From: Phascolarctos cinereus
Taxonomy: Eukaryota > Chordata > Mammalia > Diprotodontia > Phascolarctidae
Direction of reading: 5' to 3'
Assembly: GCF_002099425.1 (NCBI RefSeq)
Contig: NW_018343972.1
Coordinates: 943,501-1,007,500 of the forward strand
DNA: 64,000 nt
The notes under the pieces were generated by a model. The model was given only the letters and a program-made list of their open reading frames with translations. It was not told the DNA's origin and searched no databases. Of the stretch, positions 22,508 through 32,975 are shown piece after piece. A program made the translations under genes and the position numbers. Each line of letters starts with the position of its first letter. Positions within the stretch are counted from its first letter, which is position 1.

Positions 22508-22974
22508 AAGTACAGATATGATACTGTCATTCCCTTACTCAGTAAATTCCAGTGGTTTCCTATTACCTCCAGGGTCAAACATAAAATGCTCTTTTTGGCA
22601 TTCAAAGTCTTTAACAATCTGGCCCCCTCCTATATTCTTTGTCTTCGTACACTTTATTGCCCTCCACATTCTGTGCCTTTTCACTGGCCATTCGCCATGC
22701 CTGCTATGCACTCCTTCCTCACTTCTATCTCCTGGCTTCCATGACATGCTTTGGCACCTCCTGCCTCTCCTCTCATATTACTTCCTATTTACACTATATA
22801 CATATCTTGTAGGTACAGTACATAGTTATTTGTACATCGTCTCTCCCATTAGAATGTAAGCTCCTTGAGAGCAGAGACAATATTTTTTACCTTTTACTGT
22901 ATTCTCAGTGCCTAGTACAGTTCCTGGCATATAGTAAGTGCTTAATAAATACTTGAATGTTTGAAAGGAATATG

Positions 22975-23050
22975 TGTGCGTATATTTATATGTGTGTATA
23001 CATACATACATACATATATAAGCATGGATATATATTATATATCTTTTCAA
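22975..23050. repeat. TA/TG/CA microsatellite
   Basis: Mixed 'tatgtgtgtatacatacata' units directly follow the L2 3' end, as expected for an expanded LINE tail. Confidence 0.75.
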
Positions 23051-23742
23051 AGGTATATTCTGGATATATTTTCTTTCAAATATAGTCATAGAAAAAACTA
23101 TCCCATAAAATTGTCATATTAAAATATCTGTATTTACTAAGAAAAATATTTTCAATCTTTATTTGCTTTAAAAATGTTTTATGAACTATCTTCATCACTG
23201 CTCTTTGTCCTTGTCCTTTTCACTGTCATTCTTTTGCTAATATCCCAATTATAGGTGGCATTCAGGTTTTGTATAAACCAGATGGAAACGGGGAGAAGTG
23301 AAGTCTATATTTGGACCCATATGGTATCTATATATGCAGGTTCATGGCCCTGAACACCATGCTGGCTGTCATATATTATCCCATGCAGGCTGCTAAAAAT
23401 AACTCACCCATCTGCTGACTTGCCTTTCTCACTTGCCCTGAACCTAAGTGGCTGGGTACTGACAGACAGCAGGAATCTGGCAGAGAGGGACTTCCAACAG
23501 TTCTGCCATTGCTACAAATGGCCATCAGTGCCCAGGAAAGTCAGAGGAGAAAGCTTGTTTCCAGGAGACACCAGCCTTAGACGACATTGAAAGAGGAGAA
23601 GTTGACAGGTATGTACTCTGCTGTATGCAGACTACATAGAATTAAGGACTTCCCCTCCCTGCCCACTTCTGAGAATTCCCAACGTTTGCCATGCTCTCCA
23701 ATCTTGATAGACTTTTTATACCCAGTGATCAAACTCCTAGAA
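23051..23742. other. Unclassified stretch
   Basis: No repeat family or exon was recognised. A 60-codon frame at 23587-23769 runs into the next transposon and is not called. Confidence 0.35.
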
Positions 23743-23778
23743 CAGGGGTTCTTAATCTACTATCCATAAGCTTTAAAT

Positions 23779-23852
<74 letters not shown>

Positions 23853-24019
23853 CACACACATACACACACACATAGCTATTTTAATATAATTGGTTTCCTT
23901 TGTAATCTTACATATTTTATTTTATTAATTTCAAGACATTATTCTGAAAAGAGGCCCATAGAATTTAACAAACTACCAAAGGTATCCATGATACACACAA
24001 AAAAGGCTAAGAACCCCTG
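23743..24019 (-). mobile_element. hAT-type non-autonomous element with GATA array inside
   Basis: Terminal inverted repeats 'caggggttcttaatc' and 'ggctaagaacccctg' bound it. The flanks tcctagaa (23735-23742) and tcgtagag (24020-24027) match at 6 of 8 positions. The interior 'taattggtttcctttgtaat' is the reverse complement of the family seen at 715-907. Confidence 0.8.
23778..23849. repeat. (GATA)18 microsatellite
   Basis: An uninterrupted ATAG/GATA run of about 72 bp lies within the hAT element and is followed by CA repeats. It is likely polymorphic. Confidence 0.95.
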
Positions 24020-24109
24020 TCGTAGAGGTTTGAGGCTGCCAGATTTCACCATAACTTTTGTTCGGGGCCCCATTGGTGGGTGGGGGAAGATGGGCACAAA
24101 GTCTTTCCT

Positions 24110-25155
24110 AGGTTATAGCCTTAAGACTGAAACCACGGAATCTGGGAGTTGAGAGGAATCTCAGCAGCTCTAATCCAACCATTCACTCCTCTAGAAGAAA
24201 GTGGGTTTCATCATGAGTCCTCTGGAACCATGGCTGGTCGTTACGTTGATCAAAGTTCCCAAGTCTTTCAAAGTTTCTTGCCTTTACTATATTGTTATTG
24301 TATAAATAGCTCTAATTATCCGGGAGTTTTTCCATATATCAAGCTTAAATTTGTCTCTAGGGCCAAGCAGAACAAGTTTAATACCTTTTCAGCAAGACAG
24401 CCTTTCAAGTTCTAAAAGATTTGTATTGTTTCCCTGCTGAGCCTTCTCTTCTCCAGGCTGAATATTCCCAGTTCCTTCAATTCATCTTCATATGACATTG
24501 ACTTGAGGCCCTTCATCATCCTGGCTACTCTCCTCTGGATGCTCCTTAGTTTATCTATGTCCTTCCTAAACAGGGGTACCCAGAACTGCTCCAGCTGCAG
24601 TCTGACCAAGACAGATGACAGAGAAGCTATCACTTCCTTTGTCCTGAAGTCCATCTCTCAAAGCAGTCCAAGATCATATTAGCTTTTTGAACTTATTGAT
24701 TCATATTGAATTCTCAGTTCATTTAGATCTACAGATTCTTTTCTTTTTTTCAGAAAAACTACTGTATACTCAGGATTCTCCCATCCTATAGTTGTGAAGG
24801 GAATTTTTTTTAGCATATTTTAACAATAGCATAAGGCTTACCATTTGTTCCTATTAGATTTCATCTTTTTAGATTAATTTCAGTTGCCTAACCTATCAAG
24901 AAATTTTTAGATCCTGACTTATCTTATGTGCTGACTATCTCTCCTGTTCAAAAATCTGATAAATGTGCCATCTATGCCATTATCCAAGTCAGTGATAAAA
25001 ATGCTAACTGGTACAGAGCCAAGCATGGATCCCTGGGATTCTCCACTGGAGACCTCCTGCCAAGTTTACTTCAAACCATTCTTTGAGTCCAACCATTCAA
25101 TCAGTTCTGAATCCATCTGATTGTACTATTTCCTAGCCACATCTCTCCATCTTTT
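24110..25155 (-). mobile_element. CR1/L3 LINE, antisense
   Basis: The minus strand of 24654-24412 gives FRKDIDKLRSIQRRVARM and YEDELKELGIFSLEKRRL, the C-terminus of CR1/L3 polymerase. The 3' UTR lies toward 24110 ('ggccaagcagaacaagttta'). Sequence above 24660 ('cttatccaagtcagtgat'-type text) matches the usual antisense CR1/L3 continuation. An antisense L1 3' UTR piece interrupts it at about 24180-24312. Confidence 0.8.
24180..24312 (-). mobile_element. L1 3' UTR fragment, antisense
   Basis: The text 'catcatgagtcctctggaac' and 'aagtctttcaaagtttcttg' recurs at 25650-25720. It is the antisense marsupial L1 3' UTR and lies within the CR1/L3. Confidence 0.65.
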
Positions 25156-25244
25156 CTTTTAAAGGACATTTTTTTTCCAAAACAGGATCCACTTTTTCCT
25201 TCTCCTACCTGCTACCCCCTGCTTCTATTGAGAAAGCAAGAAGA

Positions 25245-25376
25245 GGGGCAGCTAGGTGGCACAGTGGATAGAGCACCGGCCCTGAAGTCAGGAGGACCTG
25301 AGTTCAAATCTGACCTCAGACCAAACACTTGACGCTAGCTGTGTGACCCTGGGCGAGTCACTTAACCCCAAATGCC

Positions 25377-25432
<56 letters not shown>
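25245..25432 (+). mobile_element. WSINE1-like SINE whose tail is an (AG)n microsatellite
   Basis: SINE body from 'gggcagctaggtggcacagt' to 'ccaaatgcctaaa', then pure AG. Flanks are exact 14-bp copies of agaaagcaagaaga at 25231-25244 and 25433-25446. The microsatellite lies inside the duplication and so replaced or grew from the SINE tail. Confidence 0.9.

Positions 25433-25433
<1 letters not shown>
25381..25433. repeat. (AG)n microsatellite, about 27 units
   Basis: The AG run is uninterrupted and occupies the tail position of the WSINE1-like element. Confidence 0.95.
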
Positions 25434-25439
<6 letters not shown>

Positions 25440-25794
25440 AAGAAGAACAAACCCTTTGTTATAAACATGTATAGTCAAGTAAAACAAATCTCCTCAATGG
25501 CCATGTCAAAGATACACATAAACACCTATACATACAAACTTATACACACACACACATATACATACATACATACATACATGTATGTATGTCTGTAGAAATC
25601 CACCTCTGGGCTCTGAATCCACCTCTCTTAGGAAATGGGTAGCCTGTTTCATCATGAATCCTCTGGAATCACAGGTGATCATTGGGTTTATCAGAGTTCC
25701 TAAGTCTTTCAAAGTTGTTTGCCTCTACAATATTGTTATCATTCTATAAATTGTACTACTGGCTCTGTTCATTTCACTCTACTCTCTATCTTTT

Positions 25795-26018
25795 TTTAAA
25801 TTATTTTTTATTTTCACAAAGCTTCACCTTTTTTCCTTTCTACTTCTACACACCCACTTTGAGAAAGCAAGAAAAATAAAGCCCCTTTTACAAACATGTA
25901 TAGTCAAATTCCCTTTTTGGCCATGTCCAAAAAAAAAAAAGAACATGTACTCCAAGTCCATCACCTCTATTAAGAGGTAGATAGCATGTTTCATCATTGA
26001 GTCCCCTGGAATCCTGGT
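25795..26018 (-). mobile_element. Second antisense L1 3' fragment
   Basis: It repeats the words of the preceding copy in the same order: 'gagaaagcaagaaaaataa', 'aaacatgtatagtcaaatt' and 'tgtttcatcattgagtcccc'. An A-run lies at 25929-25940. Confidence 0.65.
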
Positions 26019-26019
26019 T

Positions 26020-26225
26020 CTCTATACTTTTCTTAAGAATAACATGAAGTGCTTTATCAAATACTCTGCTAAAATCTAGATATGCCCTAACACAGGGCAT
26101 CTCCCTGATCTGGTTTAGTATCACTTTCGAAAAGGAAATAAGATTAGTCCAGCATGACCAATCCTTGATGAAGCCAAGCTGACTCTGAGATCACCACTTC
26201 CTTTTCTAGTTGTTTACTTAAACAT
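26020..26225 (-). mobile_element. CR1/L3 LINE, antisense, continuation
   Basis: The text 'gtgctttatcaaatactctg' followed by 'cttgatgaagccaagctgac' is the next part of the antisense CR1/L3 that stops near 25155. The two pieces are one element opened by L1 insertions. Confidence 0.7.
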
Positions 26226-26380
26226 ATTCTAACCCCTTCATTTTAGTGATGAGGAAACTGAGGACCAAAAGAGGGGAGACAACTTGGCCAATGTCATATA
26301 GTCACCAAGTAAAAGAGCCTGGATTTGAACTCATGGCCCCTGATACCCAGGCACTAATAGTACTCTTTCTATTATTGTAA
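26226..26380 (-). mobile_element. MIR-class SINE, antisense
   Basis: MIR complement: 'cattttagtgatgaggaaac', then 'acttggccaatgtcatatag' and 'tggatttgaactcatggccc'. Confidence 0.7.
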
Positions 26381-26474
26381 AGTCAGGGGACTTCCCCAAA
26401 TCAGCTGGATGAGCTAGCTGATGGAGTGGTAAGGGTTTATGTGAGACTAATTATATTACCCTTTCTAGGAAGTC

Positions 26475-26615
26475 TGGTTTCATGGAAAAAAGCTGACCTC
26501 AGAAACAAGAAGACCTGGGTTCAAGTCTTACCTCTCTCACATACGAGTTGTATGATTCATTGCAAGTCACTTCTCAGTGCTATACTAAATTCTCTAAGAT
26601 GAAAAATTAAAGAGA
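26475..26615 (+). mobile_element. MIR-class SINE
   Basis: The text 'aagaagacctgggttcaagt' followed by 'gtatgattcattgcaagtca' is a diverged head and core. Confidence 0.6.
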
Positions 26616-26639
26616 AGATGATAATATGCAATGGTAGAA

Positions 26640-27260
26640 TTTTCTCACCTGGGCATTCCCTAATCCAGTGAAATCACAGGTCCAGTTTCTATCGTTAGCC
26701 TTGGAAGGGTATGGGGATGCCTACTTGACAATCTTGTTGAGAAGTCTGATATGTCCAGAGCTAGCCTAGGCATTGAATGGGAATCATTTGATTGTGTCTG
26801 GCTGTGTGAACTGAAGCCATCCTTTCATGTTGGTGCTATAAAAGGGAGCCTTGAGGCATAGTAAGACTTCTTTTCATAGGAAAGAGAGAACAGAGAGCAT
26901 AGGGACTTTGGTCCCTAGAGGGCTGTGCTCTACAAGGGCCATCTTGGTCACAGAGATGATAACCTCTTGGCCCAAAAGGTAGAATCAGATGGAGTTCTGA
27001 GTTCCTGTACTCCAAGTACACATACCCAGATCTGGAGAGGCAGTAGCAAAGGCACATGGCATTGCACCTGTTTCAACTAGGTGATCCCAAAAGATGGCCA
27101 CCATTTGGCCAAGTGAACTGTTGGAGCACAGCTTTCTAGAGGAAGAAGGGGAAATACTAGATAGAGTCAACCTCCCTGAGGAGAAGAAGGTTAGGATACA
27201 TAGTGACTGAAACATTTGTAGTCAGTTTTCAGGTCCAGTTTCCACCACTTAAAAGCCGTG
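26640..27260. other. Unclassified block with a TATA-like motif
   Basis: It contains 'gctataaaagggagcc' near 26835, a good TATA-box match, with no associated frame or repeat end. Antisense frames of 73-76 codons at 26836-27215 have no domain. It could be a fossil LTR or chance. Confidence 0.3.
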
Positions 27261-27267
27261 TGACTAT

Positions 27268-27500
27268 GGTCAGGGTCACAGAACCAGTTAGGTAAAATAG
27301 TGAGTAAAATGCTGGACTTGTAGTCAGGAAGACCTAAATTCAAGTCTTCCCTCAGACACTTACTAGCTGTATGACCTTGAGCAACTCACCTTGAGCAACT
27401 GTCTTCCTTTCAGTTTCCATATCTACAAAATGGGAGTAATAATAATGCCTACCACCCACAGCGGTGAGGATAAAATGAGATAATATAAGAAAAGCATTTT
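27268..27500 (+). mobile_element. MIR-class SINE with short internal duplication
   Basis: Head, core and 3' part are present ('gtcaggaagacctaaattca', 'tagctgtatgaccttgagca', 'ataaaatgagataatataag'). The words 'cttgagcaactcac' and 'cttgagcaactgtc' are tandem, a local duplication in the core. Confidence 0.7.
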
Positions 27501-27559
27501 GCATTCATATTCCCCACCCTCCCATTCTTCTTTTGAGATAATCCCAACATAATTGAATC

Positions 27560-28560
27560 ACACCCAGGCCTTCAGTCTAATTAGACTCTCTCTCAGAACT
27601 CTGAGTGATTACATGTATCTTTTCCCCTTATAAGAATGTAAACAGTTTATCCTAGTTTAGGCCCTTATGATTTCTCCCTTATATTTACCTTGTTGTGCTT
27701 CTCTTGAATCTTATGTTTGAATATCAGATTTTCTATTCAATTCTGGTCTTTTTCATCAGGAATGCTTACAAGTACTCTATTTCATTAAATATCCATTTTC
27801 CCCAGTAGGATTATATACAGTTTTGCTGAGTAGCTTATTTTTGGTTGTAATCCTAGCTCCTTTGCCCTCTGGAATGTCATATTTCAAGTCCTCTGTTTCT
27901 TTATAGTGGTAACTTCTAAATCTTGTGTGATTCTGATTGTGCCTCCTTGGTATTTAGATTCTTTCTTCATGGCTGCTTGAAGTATTTTTTCCTTGTTGTG
28001 GGAGCTCTGCATTTTGGCTACAATATTCCTGAGAGTTTTCATTTGGAGGCTTCTTTCAGATGACTGGTGAATTCTTTCAATTTCTTCTTCGCCTTCTAGT
28101 TCTATGATATCTGGACAATTTTCCTTTATACTTTCTTGAAATATGATGTCAACTCTCTTTTTAGTCACGAATTTCAGGTAGTCCAACAATTCTTAAGTTC
28201 TCTCTGAAATCTATTTTCCAGGTCAGTTGCTTTTCTTATGAGATATTTCACATTTTCTTCTATTTTTTCCATCTTCAGACTTTGTTTTATTATTTCTTGA
28301 TGTGTCTTGGAGACATTAGCTTCCATTTGGACAATTCCAACTTTTCAGGAGTTATTTGCTTCAGTAATAGTTGTATCTCTTTTGCAAAACTGTTAATTCT
28401 CTTTTCAGAGCTTTCTTGCATAACTTTCATTTCCTTCCACATTTTTCCTTTGCCACTCTTATTTGGTTTTATAAATCTTTTGTTGTTGCTGTTGTTGTTG
28501 TTTTCATCTCTTTCTTTAACTCTTCCAAGAATTCTTGTTAGGTGCTCAACAAATAATTGA
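27560..28560 (-). mobile_element. L1 LINE ORF1 region, antisense
   Basis: The minus frame 28189-27884 encodes IKENCPDIIELEGEEEIERI, then NKEKILQAAMKKESKYQGG and IRITQDLE. This matches the L1 ORF1p RRM and start of the C-terminal domain. Upstream (toward 28560) lies a Lys/Glu-rich part fitting the coiled coil. Downstream, KISYSAKL fits the C-terminal domain. It is a fragment; no ORF2 is attached. Confidence 0.85.
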
Positions 28561-28564
28561 TTGG

Positions 28565-29310
28565 TTGACTATGATTATATGTTCTAGATTCCACATTCTA
28601 GAGGACTATATGTTCTAGACATTTATCCCTCTGCATGCCTGGTCCTGGGCCCCAGCTTCTGTGTTCCTCATTCTCTGTTCCAAAGCATCATTAAGTCGTC
28701 CTCACCAGGAAAGCCACTAGGGTGGGGTTATTTATCTCTGTGTCATATTTCCCCACGAGGGAAATCACAGCAGGTACTAGATAAAAAGTCCATTAAACTA
28801 CCATCTCATCTCATTGCATGAACTCTCCTATGCACTCAAGAATGTTTATCTTCCCTTCACCTGACTGGATGGCTTTAGCTCAGCTTGGGGACAGCCATGA
28901 GGAAAGTGCTGACAGCAACCTGAGTCACTCAAACAACAGGACCAGAGGCCAGCCACCCGGGTTTAAGGGGGAGAGTCAAGGAGGCAGAGAATAACAAAAG
29001 AAAAAAAGATCCCCAGGTAGAGATGCCAAATGAAACTCCACACCCTCCCTAAATGACCCTCCCAACCTTCCTACTTCAAATAGCTGCAAATATATATGCA
29101 CATTACCCCCCACCCACCCAAATTCTGCCTGACCCAATTCTAGAGCACCATAAGACAAAAGAACCAAGAGAAAAGGCCAGGAAAGTAGGTCTTCTGCTTA
29201 TTCATTGAGTTCTTGTCTCAGTACAGAGTTGACCTTAGGAATAGGTGAACTAAGTGACTTCACTGCCTACCAGAGCCTATACAAGTACATGGTAACTAAA
29301 AAATATTGCA
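28565..29310. other. Unclassified stretch
   Basis: A short direct repeat of 'tatatgttctaga' occurs at 28577-28621. One AP-1 heptamer lies at 28921-28927. No other structure was recognised. Confidence 0.35.
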
Positions 29311-29311
29311 T

Positions 29312-29318
29312 GTGTGTA

Positions 29319-29349
<31 letters not shown>

Positions 29350-29385
29350 ATGCATATATATATATGCATATAAATATATATTTAC
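29312..29385. repeat. (TG)n/(TA)n microsatellite
   Basis: About 17 TG units are followed by 'tatatatatgcatataaat'. Confidence 0.9.
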
Positions 29386-29394
29386 AAGAATGCC

Positions 29395-29548
29395 AAGTTT
29401 TAATGGACTGCAAGTTCAAAATGAGTCAGCGATGTATTGTGGCAGCCAAAAAAGCTAATGAGACCTTAGACTATATTAGTAGAATGACAATATCCAGAAA
29501 CACAGAGGAGGGAGTCCTGCTGTCCTCTGCCCTGGTTAGGCAACACTT
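29395..29548 (+). mobile_element. CR1/L3 LINE polymerase fragment
   Basis: The plus frame contains MSQRCIVAAKKANETLDYIS and then SSALVRQHL. This matches the CR1/L3 polymerase stretch 'AAKKAN..LGCI...SALVRPHLE'. It sits directly after the TG/TA repeat. Confidence 0.8.
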
Positions 29549-29559
29549 ATAAGAATAGA

Positions 29560-29665
29560 ACACAGTGCTGTTTAAGAGAGAAGGAGGTAGAGGAGAGGGG
29601 AGGAGAAGGAAAAGAAGGGGGAGATAGAAGGGGCAGATAGAGAGTGGGAAAAGGGCAGTAGAAAG
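29560..29665. repeat. Purine-rich (GA) low-complexity tract
   Basis: About 100 bp is almost entirely A and G on the plus strand ('aggagaggggaggagaagga'). Confidence 0.8.
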
Positions 29666-30510
29666 AGGAAGTGAAAGCGCACCTAAGACAAACTTTATAT
29701 ACTTCCCACTTTGGGCCAGAGCCAGCGTCAGAGCTTAGACACATAGGAAGTTCCAAATTGGATGACAGTAGCTTTGGTAGGCATTCAGCCAGGTATTGGG
29801 AGAGATACTTAACAGATGTCGATCCATTTGTAGGGGTTGGTGGCAGCCTCCTTCCAGGCCCAAATTCCCAGCATAGACCCAGCAGCTCAGCAAAGAAGCC
29901 ACCACATACCATGTTCACCACAAAAACAGAAGGAGTTGTTGCCAAGTAAAGTGGCTCAGAGGGTGCCACCATGTTTCTGTGCTGAGCTCAGCACCATGGG
30001 CCATGCCTCCCACCACAAACCCAGCTGCAGGAGGTAAGAATAGCCACTAAGATAGGGAAAGCCACCAATCGGCCATCCAGCCAGTTGGTGAGACTCAGAT
30101 GCTCCCATTCCTTCCTGGAGCCAGGGAGTAAGGGCAAGAATATTGAAAAGGATTATCAGAGACCTCCATGTCCTTTCCTTGGGAAAGTGGGGGACATGGG
30201 CATGGAATGTTACATATGCTGCCAGATGTGGTAGCTGTATCAGTTGCTTTTTGCTTCATTTCTTGTACAGAACTTAAACACACACAAAAAATACATGTCT
30301 ATATACATACTGCATATACATATATATCATAACACAAAAATAAAATTGCATAGGAACTTGCGACTTTCTTTCATACCACTTGAGTCACTTGTTTTTGCTT
30401 AGCTGTTTTTCTTTGTTGGAAGGAAAGTCTCACAGGATGAGAGACTTGGAGGCAGTATAGGTAGAAACAATTGTGATGTAAAAACCAAAAAGTAGCAATA
30501 AAACTTCTAT
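29666..30510. other. Unclassified stretch
   Basis: Overlapping frames of 66-141 codons on both strands at 29547-30037 show no domain. They arise partly from the adjacent purine tract. A CA/TA patch lies at 30280-30340. Confidence 0.35.
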
Positions 30511-30652
30511 TTTTTTTTTTAGGCAATTGGGGTTAAGTGACTTGCCCAGGGTCACACAGTTAGCAAGTGACAAGTGTTTGGTCTGAGGCTGGATTTAAAC
30601 TCAGGTCCTCCTAACTTCAGGGCCAGTGCTCTATCCACTTTTAGCTGCCTCT
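30511..30652 (-). mobile_element. WSINE1-like SINE, antisense
   Basis: A T-run, then 'aggcaattggggttaagtga' and 'gtcacacagttagcaagtga'. It ends 'ccacttttagctgcct', with a small change in the head. Confidence 0.85.
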
Positions 30653-30654
30653 AA

Positions 30655-30855
30655 AAACTTCAATTATTAATAGCAGGGGAAGAACCATTGATTCTGAAAT
30701 CATAGAATCTAGGTTCAAATTCTGTTTCAGATACTTACTGCCTATGGAACTTTGGATAAGTCACTTAACCTTCCTGGATCTCTTTCCCCAAATGTGAAAT
30801 TAGGAGGGTAGACTAAATATCCACTGAGTTTCCTTTTAACTCTACTTCTATGATC
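30655..30855 (+). mobile_element. MIR-class SINE
   Basis: The text 'gaatctaggttcaaattctg' and 'ataagtcacttaaccttcct' precedes a tail 'gtagactaaatatccactga'. Confidence 0.7.
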
Positions 30856-30889
30856 TTGTGAACTTTAAAAAAAATAAGCAAGTAGATAG

Positions 30890-31015
30890 CTGGGTAGATA
30901 GATGGATGAATGGATGGATGGATGAATGAATAGGTAGATGATAGATTGATAGATGGATGGATAGATAGATTGATAGATGGATGGATGGATAGGTACATAG
31001 ACAGGTAGATAAGCA
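30890..31015. repeat. Degenerate (GATA/GATG)n array
   Basis: Tetramers alternate between gata, gatg and gaat over about 125 bp. The antisense frames with repeating S-I-Y-L-P residues here are artefacts. Confidence 0.9.
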
Positions 31016-31950
31016 TAAGAGTACCTGCTGATAATAGTGATCTTGAGATTAGCCATCTTGATTCTGAGATAACCACAGTGGGTACTAGTGGGTGAATTAT
31101 CCAGAAGAGCAAGGCAGGGTTAAGGGAACTCCTCTATCTAATCATTCCTTATCTTCACATGCCAGCCTCCCTGGAGGCTCCATCCATAGGGAACCGAGAA
31201 GGGCTCAGCCCCTCTGTCTACATCCCAGGACAGCTGGGCTCCCCAGTATATGATCCCTTATTTGTTTTGTGAAGTAGTTGGGATATGCCAAGAGCATAAT
31301 TTGGCCCTGCCAGGGGTCCTCAATCCACAATCCAACAAAATGAGAATGGTATCTGGTTCCCATTACTATAGACAAGGTCTACCTCTGCAAGTTTCTTTTC
31401 CTAGTTTCCAGATATAAATTCAGTCCAAAGACACCTGAGCTGCAAACAAGCATTGGATGTAGGAAAATTGTTATTGGGAGTCCTATGGGGCTCCAGACTG
31501 GGCAGGAGCTAAAATAATTTGGAACCTAGTTTTACATGAGCATATTGAACTAGGTAGAATGTAAGGGCTTATAAGGGTCCAATAATAGGGAAGTCACAGT
31601 GGAAAGACCAGGTTTAGGCTCATGAATAGTCTTGACTAAGCAGAGTAGGTGACCTGGGAAAGAAATTTGGCAGTGAGAAGCTGAAGATTTCAGGCTAAGG
31701 AACCAGATGTTCCCAGCCTTAGTGGGTCAGTCATACTTCTATATGAAATACATAAATCAATTTGCTCCTAACTCAGAACTATCATGGTATCTCTGATTGA
31801 GTCTCTCCCCTAACCCAAGCATTAAATAACACTTTATGCCAATGTGTCCTATTGTAGATATGAAGAAATCAAAAATACTGGGGGTGAAAATAAGAGATAT
31901 GCAGGATTTTGCTGACCAATACTTTTGACCTCAAAAACTATGACTTCTAG
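31016..31950. other. Unclassified stretch
   Basis: No repeat family or exon was recognised over about 0.9 kb. Confidence 0.35.
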
Positions 31951-32188
31951 GTCTCCTCATAAACTTATAAAATTGGAGAGTAAGAAGAAATCTCAGAGGA
32001 AAGTAAGTAAGCTTCTACCCCACAGCATTAATGCCACTTATAATATCCCTAACAATCATCCAGTTTCTGCCTTAAACATAACCACAGTAACAAGAAATTT
32101 ATTACCACTCAAGGAAGTTCAGTCCATTTTGAGACAGCTAGAATTATTGTGGAATCCTTCTTCATGTTGAGTCAAAACTTATATCCAT

Positions 32189-32580
32189 TGGTCTCATTAG
32201 AATGGAAGCTCTTTGAGAGCAGGGACTGTATCTTTGTCTTTATGTCTCCCCAGTGCCTAGCACATAGTAGCAATTGTTGTTGTTTAATCATTTTTCAGTC
32301 ATGTCCAACTCTTTGTGATATTATTTGGGGTTTTCTTGGCAGAGATACTGGAGCGGTTTGCCATTTCCTTCACCAGCTCATTTTACACATGAGGAAACTG
32401 AGGCAAATAGGATTAAGTGACTTGCCCGGGTTTACACAGCTAGGAAGTGCCTGAGGCCAGATTTGAACTCAGGAAGATGAGTCTTCCTCCTAAATCCAGG
32501 TCCAGCACTCTATCCACTGTGCCACCTAGCTGCCCCTAGCACATAGTAGTTTAATAAATGCTCGTTGATTGATTAGTTAA
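32189..32580 (+). mobile_element. L2 LINE 3' end inside CR1/L3
   Basis: L2 lies at 32189-32270 ('gaagctctttgagagcaggg') and 32536-32580 ('ttaataaatgctcgttgatt'). A MAR1-like SINE interrupts it. Confidence 0.8.
32271..32535 (-). mobile_element. MAR1-like SINE with perfect 14-bp target duplication
   Basis: Full-length antisense SINE from 'caattgttgttgtttaatc' to 'ccacctagctgccc'. The flanks are identical copies of ctagcacatagtag (32257-32270 and 32536-32549), taken from the L2 3' end. Confidence 0.95.
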
Positions 32581-32975
32581 TCCCAGTTTGAACCTCTAGG
32601 ATGAAGCATTACAAATAACCACTTTTTTTTTCTAGATGATGGCTTTTCCCACACTTGAAGATGTTTGGAGTTCTGCTGCACATTTGCTTCTCCTGTTAGT
32701 GGTAAGCATCCCAGATCCTTCATTCATTCCTAACATGGCATATCCAGTCTCTATCGCCATTGTCATTGCTTCCTTCTTGATATACTCCAGCTTATCAATG
32801 TCCTTCCTAAAACACAGCGGACAAAACTTAACCCAAAGTTGCAAATGTGATCTGGCCTGGGCAGAGGTCAGCAGGACTATGGCCTTACCCTTTACCAAAC
32901 ACTGCTCTTTGGCCTGGAAAACCATTGACTTCTAGATAAGTGGTGGTGTGGTCTAGTCTTCAGAGATTTCTGACT

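Larger units (their letters stand above)
20490..22970 (+). mobile_element. L2 LINE interrupted by an L1
   Basis: L2 sequence occupies 20490-20976 and 22508-22970. The left part includes 'gtgtcatcctcaattcctca' and the right part 'gtcaaacataaaatgctc'. It ends in 'gtgcttaataaatacttg'. Together it is about 0.95 kb of the L2 3' half. Confidence 0.85.
25165..25790 (-). mobile_element. L1 3' end, antisense, split by WSINE1-like SINE
   Basis: Pieces 25165-25244 and 25433-25790 read as antisense L1 3' UTR: 'gagaaagcaagaagaacaa', 'aacatgtatagtcaagtaaa' and 'aagtctttcaaagttgtttg'. CA/TA repeats occur at 25510-25590. Confidence 0.7.
31955..32940 (-). mobile_element. CR1/L3 LINE, antisense, opened by an L2
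   Basis: The outer pieces are 31955-32188 ('ccttcttcatgttgagtcaa') and 32581-32940 ('actccagcttatcaatgtcc'). The latter gives FRKDIDKLEYI on the minus strand. The join across the L2 is collinear in the antisense CR1/L3 3' UTR. Confidence 0.75.

Noticed and set aside
24412-24654. Host gene for an 80-residue protein on the minus strand
   Set aside because: The sequence matches the CR1/L3 polymerase C-terminus and continues into the antisense 3' UTR of that LINE.
29547-29972. 141-codon antisense frame
   Set aside because: It is partly from the purine-rich tract, overlaps plus-strand frames and has no domain or conserved-looking motif.
30890-31015. Possible CRISPR-like regular repeat
   Set aside because: It is a tetranucleotide microsatellite without spacers, and the window is mammalian.
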